Shown here one piece after another: positions 14,802 to 22,460 of a stretch of DNA of 34,920 nt (positions are counted from its first letter, which is position 1; each line of letters begins with the position of its first letter). Origin of the DNA: a virus; IMG/VR virus record IMGVR_UViG_3300033149_005121, positions 1-34,920 of that record. One strand, written 5' to 3'. The translations under genes were made by a program, and so were the position numbers. The notes beneath the pieces were generated by a model. The model did not search any database. It was not told the origin of the DNA and was given only the letters and a program-made list of their open reading frames with translations.

Positions 14802-15207
14802 TCCGAAAATAACTCTCCTAAACTTGTTGGAATCGAATTGGGATGCAGCCACCCTTGGCTTCACACCCAAGTTTTCAGCCGACTGGTATGAGAAAACACA
14901 AGACCTCCCACAAATAACCATCACACAGGAAATCACAAACCAGCGCCACGTTTTCTTTAGCGATGATGTGACCACTACAGACCGCCTATGTAATGGCCAA
15001 TATACAATTGATGTCTGGACCTTTGATAATGAGCAAAGGTGGCAGATGGTGGAGGAGGTGCTTAGAATAGTGAAGGCCAACTGTAATGCCCCAGGCGGAG
15101 GACTAGAATTTATCCAGGTACTCAACTGGTTTGACTTAGACGAGGCAGCCTTGCACCCAAAACTATTAAGAACAAGAATAAGGTTGAATATAATGTATTG
15201 GGGTTGA
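14794..15207 (+). CDS. Tail completion/terminator protein (putative)
   Basis: The protein has 137 residues. An N-terminal helix (ITLLNLLESNWD) is followed by LPQITITQEITNQ, YTIDVWTF, a central helix (RWQMVEEVLRIVKAN) and edge strands ending LLRTRIRLNIMYWG. This alpha-beta order is typical of siphovirus tail-terminator/neck proteins, which join tail tube to head. It sits directly before the tail tube gene, as expected. Family membership is inferred from order and layout. Confidence 0.6.
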   Translation: MDDPKITLLNLLESNWDAATLGFTPKFSADWYEKTQDLPQITITQEITNQRHVFFSDDVTTTDRLCNGQYTIDVWTFDNEQRWQMVEEVLRIVKANCNAPGGGLEFIQVLNWFDLDEAALHPKLLRTRIRLNIMYWG

Positions 15208-15212
15208 AATAG

Positions 15213-16085
15213 ATGGTTTATTTTAAGAGTAAGGATGCAATTGAAATCGGGTATTACCCATACGACGAGGCAAACTATGGTTCAACACCTGGGGCAGTAA
15301 CCCTCTACAGAATAGGGTTTGCAACTGAGATAGCTCCTCGGTACGACCCCGAGCTAACCAGGGTTTGGGTGCTGACTGATGAGACCACCCACCAGCCAAT
15401 TACCCTGATGCGGAAAAAGGAGAACGTGGGCCTGAGAATAACTTGGCTCCAAGGCCAACTAACCGATTACTTCCAAAAAGCGGTTTTAAACGACCACTCC
15501 AACTTTTTCATGGAGGCCAAAATAAAGCGGAGCACAGATGAATACTACGTATGGTGGAAGGGCCTCAAGGTGAATGTCCTCCGTGTTATGTGCAGCATAG
15601 GTGAACTCGTCACCTGGATTGCTGAGATGATAGGGCAGGCCATGGATACAACCAACAGCACCACAAGAAGCTATGGCTCTAGGCCAGGCGCCCCCTACGA
15701 GTGGGATGATACCTATGTCCAAATATCTACGGATGATGTGGACTACTCCACCCTCACAGGCTTAACCGATTGGGAGTTTGTGATAAACAACAACCTACGG
15801 CCCAACTACGTTTTCACCTCCTCTGGGTCAAAGCAGCTAGCCTCACTGGAGGAGATGGAGCAAGAGGTAACAGTGAACCTAACCATAAACTTCGAGGACA
15901 ACACATATCTCGAATACCTGCTGGACCAAGATGAGCTATATCTCAAGGTTTTTGTTGGCGGAGGAAAATACTTGAAGGCCATGAAGGGGAAATTCGCCGT
16001 GGTTGATCCAGTTATCAAACCCGAGGACTTAATCGCTTGCAGGTGCAGGTTTGAAGGCAAATACCTTGAACACAACTACACCTAA
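15213..16085 (+). CDS. Major tail tube protein
   Basis: The protein has 290 residues and is dominated by beta strands. It starts FKSKDAIEIGYYPYDEAN, continues through PITLMRKKENVGLRITW and a middle WEFVINNNLRPNY, and ends with repeated strands VTVNLTINFEDN and ELYLKVFVGGGKYLKAM, then the edge FEGKYLEHNY. The position between tail terminator and tail chaperones is diagnostic for the tube protein of siphoviruses. The length suggests an added outer domain. No close family is named. Confidence 0.7.
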   Translation: MVYFKSKDAIEIGYYPYDEANYGSTPGAVTLYRIGFATEIAPRYDPELTRVWVLTDETTHQPITLMRKKENVGLRITWLQGQLTDYFQKAVLNDHSNFFMEAKIKRSTDEYYVWWKGLKVNVLRVMCSIGELVTWIAEMIGQAMDTTNSTTRSYGSRPGAPYEWDDTYVQISTDDVDYSTLTGLTDWEFVINNNLRPNYVFTSSGSKQLASLEEMEQEVTVNLTINFEDNTYLEYLLDQDELYLKVFVGGGKYLKAMKGKFAVVDPVIKPEDLIACRCRFEGKYLEHNYT

Positions 16086-16118
16086 ACCTTTATTAGTTTA
16101 CTAAACACTGTTTTAACC

Positions 16119-16445
16119 ATGATCCGAATCACAATTGAAAACCACGACTTCGATGTCGAGCCCTGGAATTATGGGCAAAAACAAGAGGCCGTAAGAAAAG
16201 CGACTAAATTCAAGAAGTTTTCAGAGGATTTCGAGGTGGACCCATGGCTCCTTAACGACCTCATGGTGGTGACTTGCGTTAAACGCTGGACACTACTTGA
16301 CGAGGATGGTATATCCCCCCTCCCAATAACCCTGGAGGGCATTAAGAGGGCCAGGCCCCCAGAGATCATAGAAGCCCTCATAAACGAGCTACACAAACTG
16401 AACTCGGTCTCCCCTAGTGAGCGAAAAAAATTATATCGGCAGTGA
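16119..16445 (+). CDS. Tail assembly chaperone (G-like)
   Basis: The protein has 108 residues, alpha-helical. It starts MIRITIENHDFDVEPWNYGQ and has a middle LLNDLMVVTCVKRWTLL and an end PEIIEALINELHKLN. Size and position between tube and tape measure match the G-type tail chaperone, which holds the tape measure before tube assembly. Close to its end is a perfect A AAA AAA slippery sequence (16424-16430), in the correct frame to shift ribosomes by -1 into the next ORF, giving a ~172-residue G-GT fusion. A TTTATTAG tract before ATG 16119 may be its promoter. Confidence 0.65.
   Translation: MIRITIENHDFDVEPWNYGQKQEAVRKATKFKKFSEDFEVDPWLLNDLMVVTCVKRWTLLDEDGISPLPITLEGIKRARPPEIIEALINELHKLNSVSPSERKKLYRQ
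16424..16430 (+). promoter_or_regulatory. Predicted -1 ribosomal frameshift site
   Basis: Seven A residues stand in the phase A AAA AAA relative to the G-like ORF (codons CGA AAA AAA TTA). A -1 slip continues through ATT ATA TCG GCA GTG into the downstream 64-aa ORF without a stop. This is the classical arrangement for tail assembly chaperones. Confidence 0.7.
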
Positions 16446-16636
16446 AGCGTGAGAAAGCAGAGCCACTTCTCGAAGATGTCTTAATATGCTTAAATACAGG
16501 GTGGACCTATGAACAATTGTTAATGCAACCCTCAAAATTCATAGAGAAACTGAAAATCTATCTAACCACCACAAGCGACCTCCAAATACGTGAGAGAAAA
16601 CGGTTTGAAGAGGAGTTGAGGAGGCTTCAAAAATGA
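16442..16636 (+). CDS. Tail assembly chaperone T segment
   Basis: The ORF has 64 codons from GTG 16442, helical and charged: LLEDVLICLNTGWTYEQLL, then KFIEKLKIYL, then IRERKRFEEELRRLQ. It overlaps the G-like ORF by four bases in the -1 frame. It is probably made mainly as the C-terminal part of a frameshift fusion; independent initiation at GTG is possible, as no good ribosome site was seen. In well-studied siphoviruses the T part binds the tail tube protein while the G part coats the tape measure. Confidence 0.65.
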   Translation: MKREKAEPLLEDVLICLNTGWTYEQLLMQPSKFIEKLKIYLTTTSDLQIRERKRFEEELRRLQK

Positions 16637-17016
16637 GGGTTGTTGTAACCATAGAGCTAGAGGAGTTTCAACTGAAACTTGAAAACCTACCTAAAATATT
16701 GGAGGAGGCGGCTAGGCTAGCCTTAGAACAAAACAAGATTGTTAGCCAAGCCAAACGATTCTGTCCAGTTGATACAGGGGCCCTCCGAAGCTCCATCAGA
16801 GAGGAGTGGGCTGGGAATCTGCATATTGTTTTTAAGGCTGGTGGGAGGGACTACATTAACCCCAAGACAGGCCACTGGGTGGACTACGCAAGATATGTGC
16901 ATGAGGGGACTAGCAAGATGGCCCCCAGGCCATTCTTGCGTCAAGCCATGTATGTGGAGAAAAACACAATTAAAAAAAACATTAGGAAAAACGTATTGGT
17001 GAAGGTAAGTGAGTGA
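16633..17016 (+). CDS. HK97 gp10-like tail completion protein
   Basis: The protein has 127 residues. Residues 30-55 include AKRFCPVDTGALRSSI, and later VDYARYVHEGTSKMAPRPFLRQAM; P-x-D-T-G-x-L-R-x-S and the Y-x-x-x-x-E-G-T then P-R-P-F-L motifs are the hallmark of the HK97-gp10 family. Members finish or stabilise the tail and neck. It overlaps the previous and following ORFs by a few bases. Here it lies after the chaperones, whereas many phages place it before the tube gene. Confidence 0.85.
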   Translation: MRVVVTIELEEFQLKLENLPKILEEAARLALEQNKIVSQAKRFCPVDTGALRSSIREEWAGNLHIVFKAGGRDYINPKTGHWVDYARYVHEGTSKMAPRPFLRQAMYVEKNTIKKNIRKNVLVKVSE

Positions 17017-17638
17017 TAGAGACGAGATTGAATTTCACATACGGGTTACAGGGATAACTGAGGCCGAGGCTGAGACGGCTGAGACAGCTGAAACAGCAGC
17101 CCAGGCGACTCAATCACTCCAAAATGCTCAACAGGCGGCTACAGACAGCATCAGGCCCGTTATATCAAGTGTGAGGGCTTTAAACGCCGCCAGGCTAGCG
17201 GTCCAACAGACGGCTAGGGCCATAGAGGAGCTTGACCCAACTTATGTGCTTTATGCTTTTCTAAACATGGTGCAAGTGGTTTACAACTTGGTAAACCTCA
17301 TGAGAATCCTCCAAAAATCAACTGCAAGCGCGGCCTCAACTCAGGCCGCCTTAGCCGCTCTAACAGGGCGATGGTATCTTATTCCCCTTGCTTTGGCTGC
17401 TGCTGGTCTTGTTTACAGCCAACTTAGAAGCTACCAGCAGGGGGGTTTGATCCCAGAGACAGGCATCTACTTACTCCACAAGGGTGAGTATGTGGTCCCT
17501 GCAAACCAGATTACCAATCAGAGCTTTGGACCAATTTTTGTATCGATAACACAGGGAGGCATCCAGAGCCTAAACATGAGGGAGCTATTAGATTCAATAG
17601 GACCCGAGATTATGAGGAAAGTTAGGAGGGGTGGTTAA
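17009..17638 (+). CDS. Very short tape measure protein (putative)
   Basis: The protein has 209 residues. It starts at GTG 17009, has an Ala/Thr/Glu-rich coiled coil (AEAETAETAETAAQATQSLQ), two hydrophobic helices (YVLYAFLNMVQVVYNLVNLM and WYLIPLALAAAGLVY) and a C-terminal G-G-L-I-P-x-T-G-x-Y-L-L-H-x-G-E-x-V-V-P motif, which is common at the end of tape measure proteins. Position after the chaperones and before the hub agrees. Typical tape measures have 600-2000 residues; at roughly 1.5 angstrom per residue of helix, 209 residues would set a tail of only about 30 nm. Confidence 0.65.
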   Translation: MSDRDEIEFHIRVTGITEAEAETAETAETAAQATQSLQNAQQAATDSIRPVISSVRALNAARLAVQQTARAIEELDPTYVLYAFLNMVQVVYNLVNLMRILQKSTASAASTQAALAALTGRWYLIPLALAAAGLVYSQLRSYQQGGLIPETGIYLLHKGEYVVPANQITNQSFGPIFVSITQGGIQSLNMRELLDSIGPEIMRKVRRGG

Positions 17639-20388
17639 TGCCCACGTACTCCCCGCAGCCTCCTTGGGCCCAGGTTCACCTTGAGTTTTTCGAGCAACCA
17701 GGCTTTATAGACGACTGTTTTAGAAGCTCCACCTGGACCAAAATCCAGAGCGCGGCTAGTGAGAGCTTCACAGTCACCACTAATATCTCTGGGGACTACG
17801 CCGTTATGAGCGTAACAGAGGGGGCAGTTGTAAATGGGGCTGGGTGGGAGAGAGACATTAGCAGCCTTGCACTCCAAACAGACGATTATCCTATTCTGTT
17901 TTGCAGGATACGAGGAGGAGGCACCACCCCTCAATACAAGCTGGAGGTGGAATACACGGATGCAACCACCTCAGATACGGGCTGGGTGAATGCAACCACC
18001 CAATTCTTCCATGCTGGTCTCCAACTAACCGCTGGTAAGACGATAAACGCCATAAGGCTTTATGCGCGGTCCAACACGGCGAACGCCACAGCCACGATAG
18101 ACTATGATTATGCGATAATAGCGGCCAGGCCCCCCATCATACCCTTCGAGCACTATGATCTTGAGGCAGAGCTAACACACACAGTCGCCAATAGCAGCTT
18201 CAACTTCAAAACTATCTGGGACAAGCTCCAACCATGGATCATACGGAAATACTTGTTTGATTGGGGGACTTCAATCATAGTAGGAGCCACCAAAATATAC
18301 GATTTAAGCGACCATGAGGATATTCAAACAGGCCAAAACATCACCTTCACAACAGGGTATAACGGCTATTGTCTGTCTTTTGCAAGCGCTTTAAACAGCA
18401 GGGTCTCCACAGGCTGGAAGCCAAACATCGCCGCAGATGAGGCTAGGACCATAATGTTTAGGGTTAAAGCCTCTCCAGGGGAGACAGGGGTTTTAATGGG
18501 TGTGGGGGACTCGGCTGGGGTTTGGAGGCGAATCCAATTTAACTGGAGTAACGACAAAGTAAGGCTCTACGTGAGGGATAATAATGGGAATGTGCTACAA
18601 TATACCACCACAACCACAATTGCAGATAATTCTTGGCACAGCATAATCGGGATCATAGACCCAGATAACAACAGGATCGCCGTTTACGTGGATGGAGACT
18701 ACGATGGAGGGGCAAGCGGAACACTTGGCGCAATAGACATATCGAGCTATGAGTTTACCCTCGGATGCCTGAACAACTCAAATGTTTACAGCAACTACAC
18801 TGATGAGTATCTTGACGAGGTTGTGATATTAAACAAGGCTCTAAGCGTGGAGGAGATCAACTATTTCCTATCCTTCGAGGAGCCCTTACCAGGGGCCTCT
18901 AGGGTGGACCCTGGGGCCTGGTGTTTCCTCTACGTAGCCGCAGACGGGGAGAGCCTTGTGCATGGCCTGGTGAAAGGGAGGGTGATAGAGATTGTACGAG
19001 GCGGAGACCCAGATGCACCATACAAGGCTTTCTACTGTGAGGACCGTGGGGAAATCATCCATGAGAGAACGTTTAGCGAAAACTACACATCTGCAACCCA
19101 GATCAGCACAGTCGTGGATGATATTGTGGATAACTCAATTGAGGAGCTTTACCAGGATAAGGATACCACAAACAGGACTATTCAAAACAAGTTTGTAAGG
19201 GAGAACTGTTGGAGTCTCCTCCAAAAACTAGCGGAGGCAGCAACCTTTGCAACAGGCGAAACAGGGGCTAACTTCTGGGTGGACCCAGGCGGGGCCCTCA
19301 AATTCAAGAAGTACGGGGCCTTTTCAAGCCCTGAAACACTCACAGATGGCTCAGACGGAAGCGACCCCAACATACTTGAAATCCAATACAAGGAGAGCAT
19401 CAAGGAGGAGCCCAAGCTCGTAAACGACTGCAAGGTGGTGATATTCGAGGAGGAAACCTACCCGATAGACGGGGATGCTCTCACAGAATCGGCTGAGGGC
19501 TGGAGCAGCCCAGACCCAACAGATGGAGGGTTTCCTCAAAGCGATGCGGGAGACAAAGTAGAGGGCACAGCCAGCATCCACTTCAACACCACTAACCCAG
19601 GCACCATATACCGTATGCGCCTCAGCTTCCCAGACTTCGACATCACAGGCTGGGACACCCTGAAATTCTACCTGAAACACGGGGCAACTCTAAACATAGA
19701 CAACTTCAGGGTTAGAATATGGCGAAGCTCAATATGGACCACAGACTATTATGAAAAAGACCCTGTGGCAGCTGGTGTGGCTAATGCCTGGAATGAATAC
19801 ACCATAGACCTAAGCACCATGAGCAAAACAGGGAACCCTGGACCAATAATAAACGTGATTGAAATAGCAGCCGAACACTCAACCCAAATAGGAACAGGCG
19901 GGTTCCTAATAGACAAACTGAGATTTGTAAGGGAGGAGAAATATGGCTCTCACCAAAATGCAGCCAGCATATCAGCCTTCGGCCGTAGAAGGCTGAGGAT
20001 CGTGGACAAGTCCATCACAAACCTGGACTTTGCAGAAGACCTAGCCGAAAACATCGTGGAGAATAGGAAATACCCAATAACCATAATAAAAGCCAAGGTT
20101 CCAGGAAAAGGCCAAAGCGCATATATTCCCCCTCAAATAATCACGGTTTACTGTGAGAAAGAGGGCCTGGTTGGAGACGACTTCCAAATCCAGAAAGCAA
20201 CACACAAAGTAGATACCAAGCAGGGCTACACTGTGGACCTGGTTCTAATAGCCGCCAAAACAGCCCACGGAGTTTACTCGACAAACTTAAGTCCAGTGCT
20301 AACCGATATAAACGAGGAATTCGCACGCCTTAGAAAAACAGGCGATACGACAGGCCTCAGCACCCTCCACAACACTTACCTCGAATAA
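17638..20388 (+). CDS. Tail hub/tip protein with LamG and second lectin-like insertion
   Basis: The protein has 916 residues. The outer parts (1-200, 425-610 and 765-916) look like a distal tail/hub protein, with a late segment of small strands (ITIIKAKVPGKGQ, then DFQIQKATHKVDTKQGYTVDLVLI) typical of gp27/gp44-like hub domains. Residues about 222-418 are a LamG jelly roll closely related to the protein at 4654. Residues about 611-763 form a second insertion (EGTASIHFNTTNPGT, then LKFYLKHG and IDKLRFVRE) resembling carbohydrate-binding beta sandwiches. It is the best candidate receptor-binding protein. ATG 17638 overlaps the tape measure stop. Confidence 0.72.
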   Translation: MPTYSPQPPWAQVHLEFFEQPGFIDDCFRSSTWTKIQSAASESFTVTTNISGDYAVMSVTEGAVVNGAGWERDISSLALQTDDYPILFCRIRGGGTTPQYKLEVEYTDATTSDTGWVNATTQFFHAGLQLTAGKTINAIRLYARSNTANATATIDYDYAIIAARPPIIPFEHYDLEAELTHTVANSSFNFKTIWDKLQPWIIRKYLFDWGTSIIVGATKIYDLSDHEDIQTGQNITFTTGYNGYCLSFASALNSRVSTGWKPNIAADEARTIMFRVKASPGETGVLMGVGDSAGVWRRIQFNWSNDKVRLYVRDNNGNVLQYTTTTTIADNSWHSIIGIIDPDNNRIAVYVDGDYDGGASGTLGAIDISSYEFTLGCLNNSNVYSNYTDEYLDEVVILNKALSVEEINYFLSFEEPLPGASRVDPGAWCFLYVAADGESLVHGLVKGRVIEIVRGGDPDAPYKAFYCEDRGEIIHERTFSENYTSATQISTVVDDIVDNSIEELYQDKDTTNRTIQNKFVRENCWSLLQKLAEAATFATGETGANFWVDPGGALKFKKYGAFSSPETLTDGSDGSDPNILEIQYKESIKEEPKLVNDCKVVIFEEETYPIDGDALTESAEGWSSPDPTDGGFPQSDAGDKVEGTASIHFNTTNPGTIYRMRLSFPDFDITGWDTLKFYLKHGATLNIDNFRVRIWRSSIWTTDYYEKDPVAAGVANAWNEYTIDLSTMSKTGNPGPIINVIEIAAEHSTQIGTGGFLIDKLRFVREEKYGSHQNAASISAFGRRRLRIVDKSITNLDFAEDLAENIVENRKYPITIIKAKVPGKGQSAYIPPQIITVYCEKEGLVGDDFQIQKATHKVDTKQGYTVDLVLIAAKTAHGVYSTNLSPVLTDINEEFARLRKTGDTTGLSTLHNTYLE

Positions 20389-20411
20389 TTTATATATTAC
20401 TCCATCGGTAT
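20389..20411 (+). promoter_or_regulatory. TATA promoter before holin-like gene
   Basis: TTTATATATTAC (20389-20400) is followed by CGGTATAAAA. It lies 22-33 bases before ATG 20422, consistent with a leaderless start. It resembles the palindromic TATA elements elsewhere but the left arm does not pair well. Confidence 0.6.
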
Positions 20412-20421
20412 AAAACATGAG

Positions 20422-20769
20422 ATGATGAGAATAATACTCGCCCTAGCAACCCTAGCCATGGACACCACAATCGTACAGGCCATCCTAATACTCGTCACCC
20501 TCCTCGGCGCCATAGCCGCAGCCCTACTCGGATGGGCTGAAAGCGGGCAGCCATTCGACAAGCGGAAATTTGCAGCTTCAATCGGGAGGGCCATCATAGC
20601 AGGACTGCTTTCAAGCCTCGTTTTCCAGAATCAGACTGAGATAGATGTCTGGGTGCTGGTGCTTGCTTTTCTAACTGGTGCTGGTTTAGATGTGATAGGC
20701 CATAGGGGCATAGGCGCTCTTAGAACCCTCCAACAAGAAAACAGTGGAGACGTGGAAGAGGATAATTGA
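20422..20769 (+). CDS. Holin-like membrane protein
   Basis: The protein has 115 residues. Hydrophobic helices occur at about 17-42 (VQAILILVTLLGAIAAALLGW), 56-73 (RAIIAGLLSSLVF) and 78-96 (VWVLVLAFLTGAGLDVIG), and the C-terminus is acidic and polar. Size, three membrane helices and position right after the tail genes match phage holins, which open the cell membrane for lysis. No lytic enzyme was found beside it, so its part in archaeal lysis is uncertain. ATG 20422 or 20425 both follow the TATA box. Confidence 0.6.
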   Translation: MMRIILALATLAMDTTIVQAILILVTLLGAIAAALLGWAESGQPFDKRKFAASIGRAIIAGLLSSLVFQNQTEIDVWVLVLAFLTGAGLDVIGHRGIGALRTLQQENSGDVEEDN

Positions 20770-20888
20770 TGAGTAAACGCAAGATTCAAAGCGGAGAAAT
20801 GACGGAGGAGGTAGAGCTAGATAAAATGTTGGCCAAAGACGGGAAAAACAGGAAATACAAGGAGGAGGAGGAAAATGAGGCTGGTTAA
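20769..20888 (+). CDS. Tiny charged ORF (39 aa)
   Basis: ATG 20769 overlaps the holin stop (TGATG) and the ORF ends with TAA at 20886-20888, inside the next gene. The peptide is lysine- and glutamate-rich (about half charged) with no hydrophobic part. Translational coupling at both ends and the dense GGAGGAGGAGG at its end, which serves the next gene, argue that it is transcribed and may be translated. The function is unknown; it could be only a coupling ORF. Confidence 0.4.
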   Translation: MSKRKIQSGEMTEEVELDKMLAKDGKNRKYKEEEENEAG

Positions 20889-21060
20889 ACTATTCATTCA
20901 AACCCTGCTTTACATCGCAATTTATCCAGTTATATATTGCTTTGCTGAATATTTATTCAGCATAAACCCTGAAATTCCATTTATATATTGGTTCATAATC
21001 TCAGTTATATACATAGAAATCATGTATGCTATTAGACAGGTTCTAAGGGGTGATTGGTAG
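20875..21060 (+). CDS. Small two-helix membrane protein
   Basis: The protein has 61 residues and is almost wholly hydrophobic: LVKLFIQTLLYIAIYPVIYCF and IPFIYWFIISVIYIEIMYAI are two membrane helices, ending in a basic RQVLRGDW. A strong ribosome site (GGAGGAGGAGG) lies just before ATG 20875. Pairing with the holin-like gene suggests a lysis or membrane-perturbation role, for example a second holin or antiholin, but nothing specific is recognised. Confidence 0.6.
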   Translation: MRLVKLFIQTLLYIAIYPVIYCFAEYLFSINPEIPFIYWFIISVIYIEIMYAIRQVLRGDW

Positions 21061-21327
21061 ATGGAGAATCCTGGTGTTAAAACTCTTTATGAGTTTCTGA
21101 AGATAATTAAGGAGAAACAGCCAACTACCTTCAGCGAACTAGCAGCCATTAAAAACGATGGTTTCGGCATAGTCTCACGGTACTTGAAATTCTGCCTGAA
21201 ACACGATCTAATTGAGATCGTGGAGACCAGGAAAACAAGGGGAAGGTTCCTATCAAAGCTCTACGCTCTCACTGTAAACGGCCATAGCTTCCTCAGAGTT
21301 TTCAGGGGGTTTGATGATGGTCTATGA
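21061..21327 (+). CDS. Winged-helix DNA-binding protein
   Basis: The protein has 88 residues. TLYEFLKIIKEKQPTTFSE is the first helix, LAAIKNDGFGIVSRYLKFCLKHDLIEIV a helix-turn-helix with recognition helix, and TRGRFLSKLYALTVNGHSFL the wing and last helix. This fits the ArsR/PadR-like archaeal winged-helix group of transcription regulators. The start follows the previous stop directly (TAGATG). A regulator here could act on the operator-rich gap 21545-21703. Confidence 0.7.
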   Translation: MENPGVKTLYEFLKIIKEKQPTTFSELAAIKNDGFGIVSRYLKFCLKHDLIEIVETRKTRGRFLSKLYALTVNGHSFLRVFRGFDDGL

Positions 21328-21544
21328 GGTTAAACGTAAACTCCTGCATCGCCTGCTTTCCCCTCTAACTAACTACGTGGAGCACAGGAAATATCCTGGT
21401 TGGAGTGGGTTCCTCCCATTCTACAGGATCAAATGTCCAAGACACGGGGAGCAAATAACCTATCCCCACGGGTTCAGGAAAACGCTAGTTTGCTTGGAGT
21501 GTCTTAAAGAAGCTGGGTTCACGAGGCCCCTTCAAGGCGGATAA
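21314..21544 (+). CDS. Small zinc-ribbon-like protein
   Basis: The protein has 76 residues from ATG 21314 (21317 also possible), overlapping the winged-helix gene by 14 bases. A KCPRHGEQITYPHGFRK stretch is followed by LVCLECLKEAG. The C-x-x-H and C-x-x-C pairs could bind one zinc ion; the N-terminal part is basic. No family is recognised. Confidence 0.55.
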   Translation: MMVYEVKRKLLHRLLSPLTNYVEHRKYPGWSGFLPFYRIKCPRHGEQITYPHGFRKTLVCLECLKEAGFTRPLQGG

Positions 21545-21581
21545 TGTAGGTTAGGCGACAAAATAATCCTTCATTAAAGCT

Positions 21582-21697
21582 ACTCTTAGTGGTAACAAAT
21601 AAGAGTTTATTACCCAGATAAGTAACATCTATCCCATGCTTTCTAGTTGTTACCATGGTGGGAAAACTTATATATCGATTTTACCCCTAATGGTAAT
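21582..21697 (+). promoter_or_regulatory. Candidate operator array upstream of 21704 gene
   Basis: Perfect inverted repeat TGGTAACAA (21590-21598) and TTGTTACCA (21647-21655). Further GGTAA/TTACC half-sites lie near 21610, 21681 and 21691, the last two flanking the transcription start region. A separate hairpin ACTCTTA/TAAGAGT (21582-21588 with 21600-21606) surrounds the first half-site. The TATA box is CTTATATAT at about 21667-21675. The arrangement suggests a DNA-looping or cooperative repressor. Confidence 0.5.
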
Positions 21698-21703
21698 AGA
21701 AAA

Positions 21704-21985
21704 ATGCCCTTCACAAAAAGACAAATTGAGATTTTAGAGGCCCAAGGCCGCTATGGCCAGAGAAAGCAGGTTGCACACTTGAAGCTGGGTGTGAGCCAAA
21801 GCGCGATCAACAAGAACAACACCATGGTTTACAAGGACTTTCTCACCGCGCTTGACCTCATGTTAGAATATTTCCCTCTCTTCAAGCGGAGGCTTGTACG
21901 AGACAGCGAGGAGGTGAGGAGGAAGCTGCTATTGTTAAACCGCAAGATACGTGAGTCGGCCAGGGGGGAGGATGGTGTTTTATAA
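21704..21985 (+). CDS. Helix-turn-helix regulator
   Basis: The protein has 93 residues from ATG 21704. TKRQIEILEAQGRYG-QRKQVAHLKLGVSQSAINKN is a sigma-region-4/LuxR-like helix-turn-helix with recognition helix SQSAINKN, followed by a helical dimer-like region (FLTALDLMLEYFPLFKRRL). Archaea have many such small regulators. TATA at about 21667 and the GGTAA operator half-sites just before the start suggest that it regulates its own expression. The longer frame from 21647 would begin inside the TATA region and was rejected. Confidence 0.7.
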   Translation: MPFTKRQIEILEAQGRYGQRKQVAHLKLGVSQSAINKNNTMVYKDFLTALDLMLEYFPLFKRRLVRDSEEVRRKLLLLNRKIRESARGEDGVL

Positions 21986-22067
21986 TTCTCATGTAATGAG
22001 AGTAACCCGAATTATTCTATTGTTATTTTTATAGTTAGTATTATCAAATGAGAATAATAACTCTTTT
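21985..22067 (+). terminator. Dyad-rich gap and T-run before ASCH operon
   Basis: Inverted repeats ATTCTCAT (21985-21992) / ATGAGAAT (22048-22055) and ATTATTCT (22011-22018) / AGAATAAT (22051-22058) precede a T-rich run near 22062-22069. The set could terminate the 21704 transcript, or the dyads could be operators for the ASCH operon whose TATA box follows at about 22110. Confidence 0.4.
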
Positions 22068-22109
22068 TTCCTCTCACGGCTACAAAAACAATATTCTCAA
22101 CCCCGTAGA

Positions 22110-22138
22110 AAAATATATAAACTAACAATCGAGGTATA
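22110..22138 (+). promoter_or_regulatory. TATA promoter of the ASCH/ParB-ABC-GNAT operon
   Basis: AAAATATATAAA is followed about 18 bases later by GAGGTATAAT, then the GTG start at 22143. This right-hand GGTATA occurs at several promoters in this genome. It is the only promoter seen for the four-gene operon to 25503. Confidence 0.5.
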
Positions 22139-22142
22139 ATAT

Positions 22143-22460
22143 GTGCGGGGCATACTCTTTAAAAAACACTTCATAGACAAAATCCTAAGCGGAGAGAAAA
22201 CCCAGACAAGGAGGGTTCATAAAAAGCCTCTATATCGCGGCGAATTGGTTGCAGTGAAAACGAGTTATTCTAAATGCTCAGGCATCGTTTTAAGAATCCT
22301 TAAAGTGTGGAAAGAGCGGCTTGGAGACATCTCTGAGGCCGATGCAAGGAAAGAGGGCTGTGGAAGCATCGAGGGGTTCAAGCAGGAGTGGATTAGGATA
22401 AACAAGGTTTGGGACCCAAACCTGGAAGTGACCGTTTACGAGTTCGAGGTGGTTAGATGA
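22143..22460 (+). CDS. ASCH-domain (PUA-like) protein
   Basis: The protein has 105 residues. ILFKKHFIDKILSGEKTQTRR is the classic ASCH opening (K-x-I-L-x-G-x-K-T-x-T-R-R); then YRGELVAVKTSYSKCSGIVLRILKV and a helix with EADARKEG, W and a last strand VTVYEFEVV. ASCH domains have a PUA-like barrel and bind RNA or modified bases; some act as nucleases. It starts with GTG 22143, 33 bases from the TATA box. It overlaps the next gene by four bases and leads an operon ending in the ParB-ABC-GNAT fusion, suggesting nucleic-acid modification sensing. Confidence 0.8.
   Translation: MRGILFKKHFIDKILSGEKTQTRRVHKKPLYRGELVAVKTSYSKCSGIVLRILKVWKERLGDISEADARKEGCGSIEGFKQEWIRINKVWDPNLEVTVYEFEVVR

Noticed and set aside
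16119-16636. Two independent tail chaperone genes without frameshift
   Set aside because: The in-phase A AAA AAA and open -1 frame explain the overlap better, though initiation at GTG 16442 is not excluded.
21647-21703. N-terminal extension of the 21704 regulator
   Set aside because: It would start upstream of the TATA box and run through operator half-sites.
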